Shown: positions 13,401-24,668 of the stretch, piece by piece
Layout: the number at the start of each line of letters is the position of its first letter
How positions within the stretch are numbered: the first letter of the stretch is position 1
NCBI RefSeq assembly: GCF_009870125.1
Contig: NC_046679.1
Span: 16,120,001 to 16,184,000, forward strand
DNA: 64,000 bases
Origin: Drosophila pseudoobscura
Lineage: Eukaryota > Arthropoda > Insecta > Diptera > Drosophilidae
Direction: 5' to 3'
Translations under genes and position numbers: made by a program
The notes under the pieces: generated by a model
Database searches by the model: none
Seen by the model: only the letters and a program-made list of their open reading frames with translations
What the model was told of the DNA's origin: nothing

Positions 13401-16053
13401 AAGAAGCTAGATCATGCATTCAATGTGAGACTATAATACAGTGATACTTTTAGAATTAATTATTAAATTAATTTCAATTGCTAATACAAGAGAAAAGAAA
13501 GGGTTCGGGAAGTCATTTTAATTATAATGAAAGGAAATTTTATTGGGCCAACTTTTAGTTTCACTTAAGTGCGGCCACTGTGCGTACCACCCCTTTGGAA
13601 TATTGAAATGAATGACAATTATGACGAGGCGAATTTTCAAGAGCCCAAAACTCCGTTGGCTGCCCCGCCCTGTAGCTTAAAATGGATCCAGTTGCAGTCA
13701 AGGATCATTAAACTTCGGTAGCACACGAAAAGCCAGAGACATAGAAATCTGGTGCTGCGGATGGGCAGGAAGACTGATGAATGGCGAATATTAGCGTTAT
13801 TGGATTACCGCTTTCGGAATGACCGACCGCCCGCAACAATTTGCAGCGAGCCGCGTCGTCACTTTCCTTTCAATGACTATCCTCGGTCTGGGCCTGGGCT
13901 TTGGCCTGACATTAGTCCGCGCCTCGGCCTCGGCTAGTCAGTCCGGCGCATTGTTGCAATGGCGGAGCAGATGCTGCTGCTGCGGTCGCGAGTGGTTCAC
14001 TTTCTTGGTAAACGAAACCACGCCAAGTCGCCTCGCATTACTTGTGCTTTTGTGGCCATCGCTGCCATTGACCGTCGCGGTGGCTGGTGCGTTGCGCTTT
14101 GAGCTCGGATATTGGGTATTGGGTGTCAAGTTGGCATCGCTGTGGGATGACCAGATTATGGTTATTACAATAGAAAGATAGGATAACTAGATAGATGGAT
14201 AGCTCAGTTGGATGGCTGCAAAATGGTGCCGCAGCAAGAATGGTCGAGGTCTGATTGCCAGTGTTACTGCCTCCAAATTGCAGACAATGCCGCAGCGGCT
14301 CTGCCGCAATTATTTCGCTCACTCGCGATGGTCTGCGTGCCAGTGCCAGCGGCCCAGGCGGATTCTCTGCTGGCTGCCTCAACGCCTCAAAAGTGAATAT
14401 TTATTAGCTCGCTCATGATGCATCTGCCTCCTGTGCCATCCCCCGCTCCCGGTCTAGTGTGCAACAGAATGTAACTGAGCCAAGCCGCCGACGCGCCGCT
14501 GCGGCGATCTATGAAAAACGAGAGCTAATAGTTCGTTTCACTTTTCTTTCTTATTATTTATTTATTTATTGTGAATTGTGGCGCTGCATATGCTGCCCGT
14601 CCGGCGCAGGCGACGAGGCGTGCCGTGCCCACATACTCCTGCTCCTCCCAGTACCAATGCCGCTCCCGTCCCCGTACCACAAAGTTGCAATTTAATTGTC
14701 GACTGTGACTACTGCGAGTACTCACTGCAAAGTGCTGAGTGTTGTAGAGTGTAGAGTTGTTGTGTGCCTTGCTTTTACTTTTGCCTGCGAAAATTATTTC
14801 TCGCAAATTACTGGCAAATTAATGAGCAGTAAATTAGCCGCATTAGTACAGCGGCCGCATGCCGTGGACGCCGGCGGCGCAGACAATTCGCCTGGCCACG
14901 GCCACGTCCACGGCCAACGACCAAAACTCATGTGAAGTTCCCTGCACCTGAAAAACTCTGACTTTAATGTCATGTGGTTAATGCAATTGTCGGTAATTAG
15001 ATCACACTATGACCCTTTTGGGAGTGGCTCCCCATCCCGAGCAGATGAAAAGAAGCTCCATGCAAAACAAAACAAATTTCAGCCAGGCGAATGCACTCAG
15101 GGATATTATAACAGTGGGGCGAATTTGGTTTTATCAACACTAAATTCAATCGGCGCTGCAATGCCGATGGGTACTTATAGGATAAAATAATTGTTTTGAT
15201 GCCAACTTAAATAACTACACCCAGAGAAAAAAATCCCTGCATTTTTAGTATTAAGAGTTAGATTTAAAATGTATACCAATAGATTTGCTACGAGAGTGGA
15301 AATTCTAACAAATTTAAATACAATTGTATCCCGCCCCAGGATACATACCTCTTGAGCAAATCGTGTTGGTGTATTTTTTTTAAACTAAAAATCTCCTATT
15401 TTCGATCGTTGGGTATAGCAATCAAGGCACATGAAGACCAGTTGGAATGGACTTTTGTAGAACACCATATAGTTTATGCTGGCATTCGACTGTTGAAGCT
15501 GATCATTAGATAATTGAACATAAATTTCGAGCTCCAACTAAGGGAAATGGTTTGGTTTGTTCGCATCAGCTCCACTGTGCACAGAGTGACGTGCGACTGC
15601 ATAGCATCAGAGTCAGAGTCTGATTTCTGATGCTGCGGCTGCCTGCTGAGCGATGGCCGTCACTCAGCTGGTTGACTTGAAATCAAAACTGTAGCAAAAT
15701 TGTTTGCGAGCAGACTCTATGGTGTTGCATTTGTTGTTGTTGTTGTTGTGGCTGTTGGTGTGGCAGCCGCTGGGGCTGCACGCAGCCGGTGTTAGATGCT
15801 GCTGCTGCTGCGGCTGCTGCTACAACCACTGATGGGGGCTGCTGCTCCAATAAAACTGAGTTGCATGCAACGTCTAGTAATTAGTCTTTACAGCAGCGTG
15901 TTGCAAGGCGCTGCATCACCTGCCAACTATTCGCGTCCCCGTCGACAACTATCCATGTGAAGGATACGCCGCGCTCGCCTCGCTCTCGTCCTTTTTGCAG
16001 TGTTGTGTTGTCTTCCAAATTAAACAAAAAATAAACAACTATCAGTCAAAAAA
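10486..16053. other. Spacer between divergent Osi5 and Osi4
   Basis: No coding region is supported. The sequence holds GTCGGT repeats at about 11658-11690, GGGGCTGGGACTG repeats at about 12061-12105, and TTG/CTG repeats at about 15729-15825. The two flanking genes are transcribed away from this 5.6-kb spacer, so it probably carries the upstream regulation of both. I cannot identify individual sites. Confidence 0.5.
15729..15825. repeat. TTG and CTG triplet repeats
   Basis: A ttgttgttg run (about 15729-15745) and a gctgctgctg run (about 15796-15825) lie about 230 bp upstream of the Osi4 ATG. Such triplet tracts are common in fly upstream DNA. Confidence 0.75.
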
Positions 16054-18670
16054 ATGTTGCCCTACCTTGCTGCCAGCTGCTTGCTGCTGGCTCTAAGCTG
16101 CCTGCAGCCAACGACCGCGGCCATCCACAAACGGAGCGGTGCCAACGCGGCCAACGGGCTGGGAGAGGAGTCAGCGAGCACCGGCCACTCCCACTCAAAG
16201 CATGCGCCTAATCCGGCAGGGAGCGTCGAGAACACGGACCTCTTGGATAAACTGAGCTGGAAGTGCGCCAACAATGCGAGCTGTCTGTACGGCGTTGCCA
16301 ATGGGATCATGGCCTCGTACCGACGGGGCGAAACCATCAAGCTGGGACTCTTCGACCTGGTCAGGCTCCCCGACCTGGACGCAACACACAAGCACAAGTG
16401 GGGCACAGGCCGAGGCCTGGCCAGTTTCATGGACTTTGTCAGTGGCAATGCCGTGCGGGTGCCCGTTGGCCCCATGGTGTTTAGTGTGCAGCGATCGGAA
16501 GACGACACTGATTACATTGAGGTGGCGCTCCTGAAGAAGGCCTCCAGCGGCACAGGTAATGAATGACAGGAACCCAATCAACACTTGACATATGTACTCG
16601 TACATGTGTTTGTCAACCAAACAACTAAAATTTAGCTCTGTTCGAGAGCCATCACCAGCTGCTCCCACTTGGCATGCAACCCGCTTTCCAGTTACCGACA
16701 TGCTACATATGTCACAACACTTTAGGCTTTCGACCCAGACCCTGCCTGAGTTAAAAACTTGGCAGAAACCTCTATTACATTGCCTACTGCATATCAATGA
16801 AATTGGCAGCCCAAACTGCCATTATTCATCCTCATTTAGTACGACGTTCGATACACATTAGACTCAGGATCCCATCAATCATATCACATCACATCACATA
16901 ACATCAGAGAACAAGCCAATCCAGTCCTGTCCTCTGTCGTACTATTACGTATACGTACCGTAGCCATTACGGCCATAAAGCATAAAACGTGTCTTGTTTC
17001 TCAAATCCAACTACAGGGCGACTGCAGGGCAACGGCGGTGGAGGTCTGCTTGGAGGCGGTGGTGGCAGCGGCCTTGGAGGCGGCGGTAACGGGGGAGGCG
17101 GCCTACTAAGCGGACTAGGAGGTGGCGATAGCGGAGGTGGGGGTGGAGGTGGAGGAGTCTTACGCCGACGACATCAGCACCAGGACAAGAAGCAGTTCCA
17201 GATGCTCATACCCATGTATCTGGCAGCGACAACATTTGGTTGGACAATGGTGGCCGCCAAGGCGGTGGGTCTGCTCACTCTGAAGGCTCTAATCCTATCA
17301 AAAATCGCATTTGTCGTGGCTGCTATAGTCCTGATCAAGAAGCTGATGGATAATGCCAGCGAAAAGTGAGTCTGCCAATCTTTTAACAAGTCTCTTTTCC
17401 TAGTCCGACTTTGATTTTACTAGGATGATGTACCAGTTTCCGGAGCAAACTCCCTATATGATGCCTTATGGAATGGACTATGGTGGTCTTCATGGCGGCG
17501 ATATCTCTCCAGAGATGTATCCAGGCTCGCTGCATCATCTGGCGATGGCCGGCGGCGGCCAACTGCCCGGTCATCCTGGCCTGGAGAGCCTCAGCGCCGA
17601 GAGTCATCTGCACTCACAGGTCTCCAGCGACGGCAGCAACCACACCCAGGTGCTGGCAGCTCTGGGCGGTCTCGGCGGCCTGGGCCATAAAATCAAACGT
17701 GAGGACTCTTGGATGGCGAAGAGTAAGTGTAAGTTGATGCAGTCCTCTCGATTTTCCAGATAGCCATGGGTATGGGTTGGGGTGGTCCTAAGTGGTCGCG
17801 GCGCCATACCAGATATCGTTGGCGACGTCCAGCCTATTCTTCCCTCGCTAAAATGAACACTTTCAATACGTTGGCGGAAGCTGCTGTGGCGGCCGAGGCC
17901 AGCATAGAGGACGACTATGAGGATGATGACTGAGCAGTGTATTTATCTATTTTATTTTTTTCTTGGCACGCGCACTTGCTTTATTTTGGGATGGTCTCCT
18001 GTCTAAAGCACACTCTGGGGATCACAAAGTCAAAGCACAAACATTTTCCGCAGAGAATTTATTTCTAAAATGCGTTATTCACATTTCCCATTATATGGTT
18101 TTGGATATATGTATTTCGACTTCCCCATAAAATTTGAGGGGTCTTCCACTATGAATTGCATACTTTTCAAGCGTATGGAGTGTTCAATGCGACTCGTGTC
18201 AAAAGCCTTTTCTATGTTCCTTGCATATCTAGAACAGAAAGTGTTAGAAATGAATGAAACTTTAATTCAAATCAACAGAAACACACTCACACCTTAATGA
18301 AAGCTGAGTTTCCTGACAATATTGTCACTGAATGGAGTCTTTAAAAGGCGAATGTGTACACACTGGCCTCTACGTGTCTGTGGAAATCGTTGCATACTTC
18401 GCAGCTGATAGAAAATCTTAATTGAAAATAAATAATGGAGGCAACTGGAACGATTTTCTCCGTCTCTAATACTTTTTAGCTCTTAGGAGACACCTGGGCA
18501 CGCCCTGATATACTGCATTTTTCTCCGCTACCGATGGCCAACTATTTGCACTCAAGAAAACAGAAAAACTCTGATTAAATATCTCATCTGTGTATGTTGC
18601 AGCCAATCCAGCCAGGCGGCCACTCATCTATAACTACGTTCAGCCGCACATGCCCTACTACCGCTCCTGA
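16054..18670 (+). CDS. Osi4: Osiris family protein, probable Osi4 (exons 1-3 plus distal exon)
   Basis: Four exons are 16054-16555, 17017-17365, 17424-17722 and 18603-18670, with phases 1, 2 and 1, giving 405 aa. An alternative donor at 17698/17699 would give 397 aa. The signal peptide spans about 1-22. The two cysteines are C71 and C77 (KCANNASC). A striking Gly-rich stretch spans about 168-215. A dibasic RRRH and KK region leads to the hydrophobic segment at about 231-276, followed by KKLMDN. The tail is rich in Met, Gly and His, and the distal end reads VQPHMPYYRS. I see no clear AQxLAY motif. This is the only plus-strand Osiris gene in the window. A second candidate last exon lies at 17764-17933. 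The symbol comes from cluster position and the atypical architecture. Confidence 0.75.
17764..17933 (+). CDS. Alternative last exon of Osi4
   Basis: An open frame that looks strongly coding follows exon 3. It begins MGMGWGGPKW, has an Arg/Trp-rich middle (RYRWRRPAYSS) and ends with an acidic tail (EDDYEDDD) before tga at 17931-17933. It joins exon 3 in frame (phase 1) through acceptor AG at 17762-17763. With the donor at 17699 the intron is 65 nt, normal for flies. With the stronger GTAAGT at 17723 it would be only 41 nt. A better-looking acceptor 4 nt earlier (ttttccag) would be out of frame. It would give a protein of about 431-439 aa with a different C-terminus. Confidence 0.5.
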
Positions 18671-19426
18671 GGCGATGATTAGGCAATTAGTGCAGCTGTT
18701 GGCCCGCCCACCCCAATGCCCGCTACCAAAGACCGTAGACGCGTCGACCAGGAGGAGGAGGAGGTGAGGAGAGGAGAAGGTTGTTCTGCTGCCATAGGAG
18801 GAACAGCGGACGTGACACGCGATTGCGAAACATGAGGGATCCCACTCGCCCGGCCACGTGGAGTGCTTTAGGCTGCTTTTAATTTAATGAGCTTATTTAT
18901 TGTTATTATTTATTATTTATTGATTTGTTCTTAATTTAGTGAAACCTAGCGCACACATTTAGTCTAGTTCAATGTCTCTGTAATTAGCAATCAAATGCTA
19001 CAAAAACTAAAAAAAAAACATTAAAGAATGGAGCACAAAGTTGTTCAGAAATTAAAATGATTCGGGTATAATTTTTATTTATGCAATAAATATTAATAAA
19101 TAAATACGTTAAAGTAAGTATAAATAAATTACAAATGAGAGAATGAGCATCATTGAGAAAACACACAGAGGGAAAGTAAGTGAAAAGAGAGTGAAGAAAG
19201 AGCGCAATTGTGCAGAAGGAAGAGAGAAAGTGGAGAAAGCACAAGCTACCTACCATTTAGAGATACAAACAGAGAAAGATTCAAAGGGGTAGATGGAGAT
19301 ACAGAGAGAGCATGAGAAAAGTTTCCCTAAGCCGTCAGGAAAGTGCTGTTAAGCAGAAAACCCAATTTAGTTCATTCCTGATCTAATAACATAAATAACA
19401 ATTTAATTGCAGTTGAACTACTACTT
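18671..19426. other. Spacer between convergent Osi4 and Osi24-like gene
   Basis: A GGA repeat lies at about 18750-18775. Several AATAAA-type signals lie in AT-rich DNA at 19084-19110 and could serve Osi4. A purine-rich gagaaag tract spans 19140-19320. No gene is seen. Confidence 0.55.
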
Positions 19427-20587
19427 TTATTGCGTCACCTTGGCCGGCTGCTGTGCGCTGTAGGCCATGTCCTGGGCGTGGGACTCCTGCTGGTGCTGCA
19501 CCTCTTTCGCCAGAATATCGGCCGGCACATCTACCAGGCCCTCCACGAAGCCGTCGAAGGCACGCGCCCAGCCGGAGCTGTAGCTGTCGTGGTGTGAGGG
19601 CACCTCGACAATCGTCTTCTTGCTGGAAAGAAGCTTCTTCAGCGATATAATGACCGCCAGCAGCAGGGCAATCTTTGACACAATTAGAGCCTTTCCGGCC
19701 AGCAGGAATAAACCCTTAAGCAGTAAGGCGCCGACCATGCCCGTCTTGGCCGCCATCATCATGAGCATGGGACCCATGTTCTTCATCTTGCCGCGGCCCT
19801 CCTGTAGTGCCTCTAGGGGCCGCACGGAGACGCCAATATTGAGGCTTCCCTCCGGATCGCTGTTCATCACAAAGTCGGCATTGTCCGTGAACTTGTAGCG
19901 CAGCGAACGTGACCGGATGTACTTCCACATTTTGTTGGCCATCAGCAGGGCAAACGTCTCCTCATCGGAGCCCATGGAACGTGCTAGCAACTGGTTGACC
20001 TCCGGGTCATCTGGTACCATCGAAATGTTCCTACGGATGCGACAATACAGCTAATGGGACACTCGTCAGCCTCCCACCACCCAACACCCACTTACCAGTT
20101 CTCCGTGACCTTTACTCGGTCGCCCAAGTCCAAGCGAGTGTTCAGGTACAGGTGATTCATAACAATGGACATCTTGATCATCCTGCAGGCACGGTCATCC
20201 TCTTGCCTGCAGTTCTGTTTCAGCTTGGCCAGCAGAAAATCCTCGATGTTCCGCCGCTCATCATCGGTTATCTGGAATGATCGGAAATGGGGCTTAATGG
20301 GGGGACAATGGATGAAGTTTGGCTGCAGGCTATCTTGTGGTTGTCCATTCTGTTCTTCCTTTGAGTGCGCAAATTCCGATAAAACAAAACGGTCCCCCAC
20401 TGACTTTGGCTTTGGCTTCTTATTTAGAGGGAAAACTTGTATCCTTGTCACTGGCAAGTAATGCCCAATGTTATCGCGGAACTTTCCTGGACCTTACCGT
20501 GAGGGTGCCATCCCTTCGCTTGCTGCCTCTGGCCGATACGAGGACGAGGAAGAACGCCAGCAGCGTGCAGACCTTTAATGTTTGCAT
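19427..20587 (-). CDS. Osi24: Osiris family protein, probable Osi24 (CG15589-like)
   Basis: Three exons are 20587-20498, 20271-20096 and 20030-19427, joined at phases 0 and 2, giving 289 aa. The signal peptide spans 1-20 (MQTLKVCTLLAFFLVLVSARG). The two-Cys segment is NCRQEDDRAC (C51, C59). The hydrophobic segment at about 174-220 begins Met-rich and ends with LKKLLSSKK. The AQxLAY-type motif is AQDMAY (274-279). The stop codon overlaps an AATAAA hexamer, so the 3' UTR may be very short. The family is certain. The symbol relies on my memory that Osi24 lies between Osi3 and Osi4 in D. melanogaster. It is convergent with Osi4. Confidence 0.8.
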
Positions 20588-23126
20588 GGCTCGGACCTCT
20601 TCTCTGTCTTTTGTTTTGATTCGGTTAGATGTTTTTCTTTGTTTTCGGATAGCACTAAAGTTATCTGCCACTTATTGTCTTTACATATAGTCGTATTTGG
20701 TATATCCTGGCTTTATCCTTTCAGCACTGAAACACACACACTCTCAACACACACAACGCCCGCGTCTACGCTCTGCTCTTTAATGTCACGCCGTCTGCTG
20801 CTCTGCTGCTGTTGACATCGTCGTCTTGATAGAAAACCTAATGCGAATTTTCCGCCAGTGACTTCGATTTTATATGAAAAGCGACCAAAAGCATTGCAAA
20901 CACAAAACAGGCCTCTGCCAAAGCCAGTGCCAGCGACGCCGGCGTTTGTTTTTGCAGGCAACTGTCGACTGTCGTTGAAGTTGTTGATGCTGCTGGCTGG
21001 AACTGGTCCCAAAAAGACGTGAGAGCCTTGGCCTCAGCCTCAGCCATAGCTAGTGCCACCAGACCATGGACCAACGGACCAATGGACCCGCTCGTTTGGC
21101 CAGTTTCGGGAAATTCTGCTCAGTTTCTGGGAAGCTGCTACTTTATGGCCTTGTCTCTGAACAAGGCATGGCACAGGCCCAGGCCACTTCTGGATTTGTT
21201 TTTGCTCGACGACAAGTTCTCTTCTGCTTTTGTTGTCTTTGCCGCGTGGGTTGTCAAGAAAAACAAAGACAGCGGAAAGTAAACTTCAGACCTAATTCCC
21301 AACAACAAAGAGGCCAATTTTCCCACACACAGGGAGAGAGAGTGAGAGCGGGAGAGAGAGAAAGATAGGGGGAAGGGAAACCAGACTGCAATTGAAGACA
21401 CGCATGCCAACATGAAAACTTTTTAGTGGTTCCAATTAGTCAAAGGTTCGCCATTCCACATAAAGCAGAGAGTAAGACAGTGGCGCAGTAGAAGAGAGAG
21501 AAATTTAAAAATTCTAAATTAAATTCAACCATTAAAAATACCTAAATTCGATACAGATAAAATGAATTAAGTTTGAGTTCTTTATCCGCATTCCGGTAGC
21601 CATTAGCGACAGACTGAAAATTGTATGCATAATGAACCTCTGTTCCTCTGCCCATCTTATCTGTGGGGATGTCTCGTGGGAAAAGCTCGTGTTATTTTAT
21701 CCATTGCTTTGTGGCCACCCACGCCCACCCTGGGACCGCCCTTTGTCGCTACCAATTTCAGTCTGCCACATGCGAGCCGGTCCCCGTTATGGCCACAGCG
21801 GGCAGCATGTACAAGTGCCTTTTGCTTTCAGCCGGGAAAGATTAAGAGTAAAGAGGAAATAATTTATAGCATTTATTACAGTTTCCACAATCGCCAGCGA
21901 GAAAGGGCGGAACGCCGTGGCACCCCAACAGGTGCTCCATCCGCTGGCCATTTATCGAGCAAATTTCCATCCATTTTCATGCCAAGACCACAAAGTTATT
22001 GCACACACCGAAAATTGGCGGTCAGCCGCAAGAGGTGTTTAATTTTCCGCAGCGCTGGAAGTAGGCTAGTGTGGACAGTGCTCGACAAAAGTGGGGCGAC
22101 AGGCCACGAAAGTTGGCGGAGGGAGTGCGGCACAGTGGCACAAACCGCTATGCGATCTGTCCATAAACCGTTGCCTGTGCTGTGCTGCGCTGCGCTGTTC
22201 TGCTCTCCTGGCACATGTGCCCGGCGATCGTTGTATCTTTTTTATGTTTTTGTTGCATCTTTGTGTGGCTTAAATATCAAACCGCACCAAAATCACAAAT
22301 GCGTCCGCCCAATCCAGTTGCCGCAGCAGGCACTTCTCCTTCTCGGCCTGCTCTGGCCACAGGCAGAGAGTCATAACAATTTCTCAACAGCAGTCGCCTG
22401 CCTGCCGGCCGCCGGGACGCTTTCTTTTGGAAAATGTGGTCCAGTCGACTCCTCCGACGGTGTCGACGATTGCGGAGCGTTGACAGCGCCAGACGGTGGC
22501 AGGCAGCAGCCCGCCAATACCCCTAAATTGGTTTTGGCTCTGGCATTGACTTTGAACTACCAGTTCTAAAGTTGGCCAAGACTGAGCAGCCGGGACGAGA
22601 GGAGTTCGATTAGTATAACCATTTTGAGGGGAAGTTTCATTGGAATTAATCTATTTTTTTAATTGGATCTCCAACAAGAATCACTTTCTGTTGCTTAGAA
22701 TATTACTCTTAAGATCTTGAAATTTCAACATATTCTTCAATACAGAACTCATAATTATATGTATACAGAGACGATGGAGCAACCCTCGCGTGTCCAAAGA
22801 AAAATATAAAAAAACACGCCAGGCCACTTTTCCTCAGTTTTCTCGCCTCGGTATTTCATTGCCTTAATTAAAAGCTGCATTTTATTTGTAGCAACTTCAA
22901 AGCCAGTAAAAGCAGAGCGAGTGCAGAATTTGGAAAAACATTTCGCAGTGAAATTTTTACCATTAATTAAAAGGCCCCTCCCCCCTCCTACTCTTACTAG
23001 ACGCCAACGATTTTCCATTTAAAGTTTAGTTTTATTTACAATTAGCGTAATAAATATTCTTATAGGAATGCAACAAGGCCGGGGGCCAAATAAATAACAA
23101 CATGTGGACAGTGCTCGGGTCCACAT
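20588..23126. other. Spacer upstream of the Osi24-like gene
   Basis: No recognisable gene is present. It contains a gagag/agaga purine tract at 21330-21372 and one unusually long ATG-initiated frame on the plus strand (21625-22569), listed separately. Confidence 0.5.
21625..22569 (+). other. Long open frame of unknown status, 314 codons
   Basis: An uninterrupted ATG frame of 945 nt sits in an otherwise empty spacer. The translation is rich in Cys, Arg, Ser, Leu and Pro. It lacks a signal peptide at its start and shows no domain I know. I see no promoter near it. The composition looks like a chance frame in GC-rich DNA, so I do not call it a gene. Confidence 0.12.
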
Positions 23127-24668
23127 TTAGCTCTTCTGTGGCTGCTGCTGTTGGGGCTCGGCGGCAATGTCCTTGCCGGTGTTGCGGCCGTAGTAGCCAT
23201 TGTAGGCCGCCTCCTGCGGATCGCCGAAGCTGACGGAGTTGCCGCCCACCTGCTGCTGCTGCTGCTGGCCCTGGTAGCTCTTGCTGTAGTAGTCAGTGTA
23301 GGGCTTGGCGAAACTGGGCTCCTGGCGATAGGGGAAGGATCCAGGTGCTCCGTGGCCGCCCCCCTCGAAGTGCTCATGGTGATGGTAGTACGTGGCCGCA
23401 CCGACTCCCTGTGGCGTGTATTCGGGGAAAGTGTTCTTGCTGCCGAAGAGGCCGGACAGGCCGCCGCCGAAACCACCGCCAACTCCGCCTGGTGGTCGGC
23501 AAAGTTTGAAGTATGCGAAGAGGCCGGGCAGGATGATGGCAGCGAGACCGAGGATCTTCTTCAGACCAGCAATGCCCAGAATGAAGGGCAGGAAAAGGAG
23601 CAGCTTCAGCTTGAAGATCTTCAGCACCAACAGCAGGGGAATAATCATCTTCTTCAGCTTCTTGCGAGCTGCACAGAAAAGGGGAAAAAGGGTCGAGAAA
23701 GTTGATTAGCGGCCGGCAGTCAGAATTAATATTTAATGTCTTAGAGGACTTACAGAAGGCACCCGCGCGCTTGTTCTCAACGACATCCAGTTCATCATCA
23801 ATGTCGTTGCCAATGAAGCGGGCCTCGTAGCGGCCAGCCTCGGTCAGCTCCTCGGGCCACTCAACCTCCAGCGCCGTGGACTTGATGAATCTGTAGCAAG
23901 AGCAAGAGGATGGAAACGTGCCAGAGAATTAGAATTTGCATTTTCATAAAAATCTCATATTTTATGCATAAGCTTGGGCAACTTTGACCAGCGACCCAAA
24001 TTAATTTGCATCCGGCACGGCTCGGCCACGAGCCGTAGTCATTTGGTTAATTGTGACAGCTTACCGTTCGGCCCGACGGAGGGCGAATTTCACCAGCAAA
24101 TTCCAGTCGTCATCCTCGCCACGCGGCTCCTCGGAGTACTCGAAGGGCTCCTGCAGCAGGGAACGCTGCTGGGTCTCAGGCAGACGCACGACGCGAGCAA
24201 AGTCCGAGAGGCTGTGGAAACGAGTTGGTGTTCAGTGAGTCAGCTAGAAAGTGAATCAGTCAAGATTGTCCATCCTTACCGGTACTGATCTCTGTAGAAA
24301 ATCTCATCGAACGTATTGAGGGCTTGGGTCTTGAAGCACTCGGAGAGATCGCCGCCCAAACAGTTGCTGTTGGTGCGCGCCAGATACGGATCGTTGTCGT
24401 TGCCTCCCAGACCAAAGATGCTCAAAATGGAAGAGCGACCACGCTCCTCACCCACTCCGGCCGGACCAGTCTGCGACTGCTGCTGCTGGAACTGCAGCGT
24501 CTGTGGCTGTTGCTGGATTTGTTGAGGCTGTAGTTGCGGCTGCGGCGCATACACCTGCTGGATGTTGTTCGAAGACTGCTGGTCGGGCAGGCGGAGACCT
24601 TCGCCGGCCACCAGGCCCATGCCGACTGCGCCGACTATGGCCAGCAAGGCGAGAGCTCTCATTGCCAT
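23127..24668 (-). CDS. Osi3: Osiris family protein, probable Osi3
   Basis: Four coding exons are 24668-24280, 24211-24065, 23890-23754 and 23668-23127, with phases 2, 2 and 1, giving 404 aa. The ATG at 24668 (gccATGG) starts MAMRALALLAIVG, a signal peptide to about residue 23. A Gln-rich segment spans about 37-65. The two-Cys segment is NCLGGDLSEC (C103, C111). A basic RKKLKK leads into the hydrophobic segment at about 232-275 (LLFLPFILGIAGLKK). A Gly-rich patch and a Tyr/His/Gln-rich tail follow, with EAAYNGYYG taking the place of AQxLAY. A pyrimidine-rich stretch ending in ag sits two bases before the ATG and could be a leader-intron acceptor. It lies between Osi2 and the Osi24-like gene. 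Confidence 0.8.

Noticed and set aside
20272-20457. About 60 codons open in the frame of exon 2 inside intron 1 of the Osi24-like gene
   Set aside because: The upstream acceptor would be out of phase with exon 1, whereas the acceptor at 20272 restores the expected two-Cys region exactly. The open stretch is probably chance.
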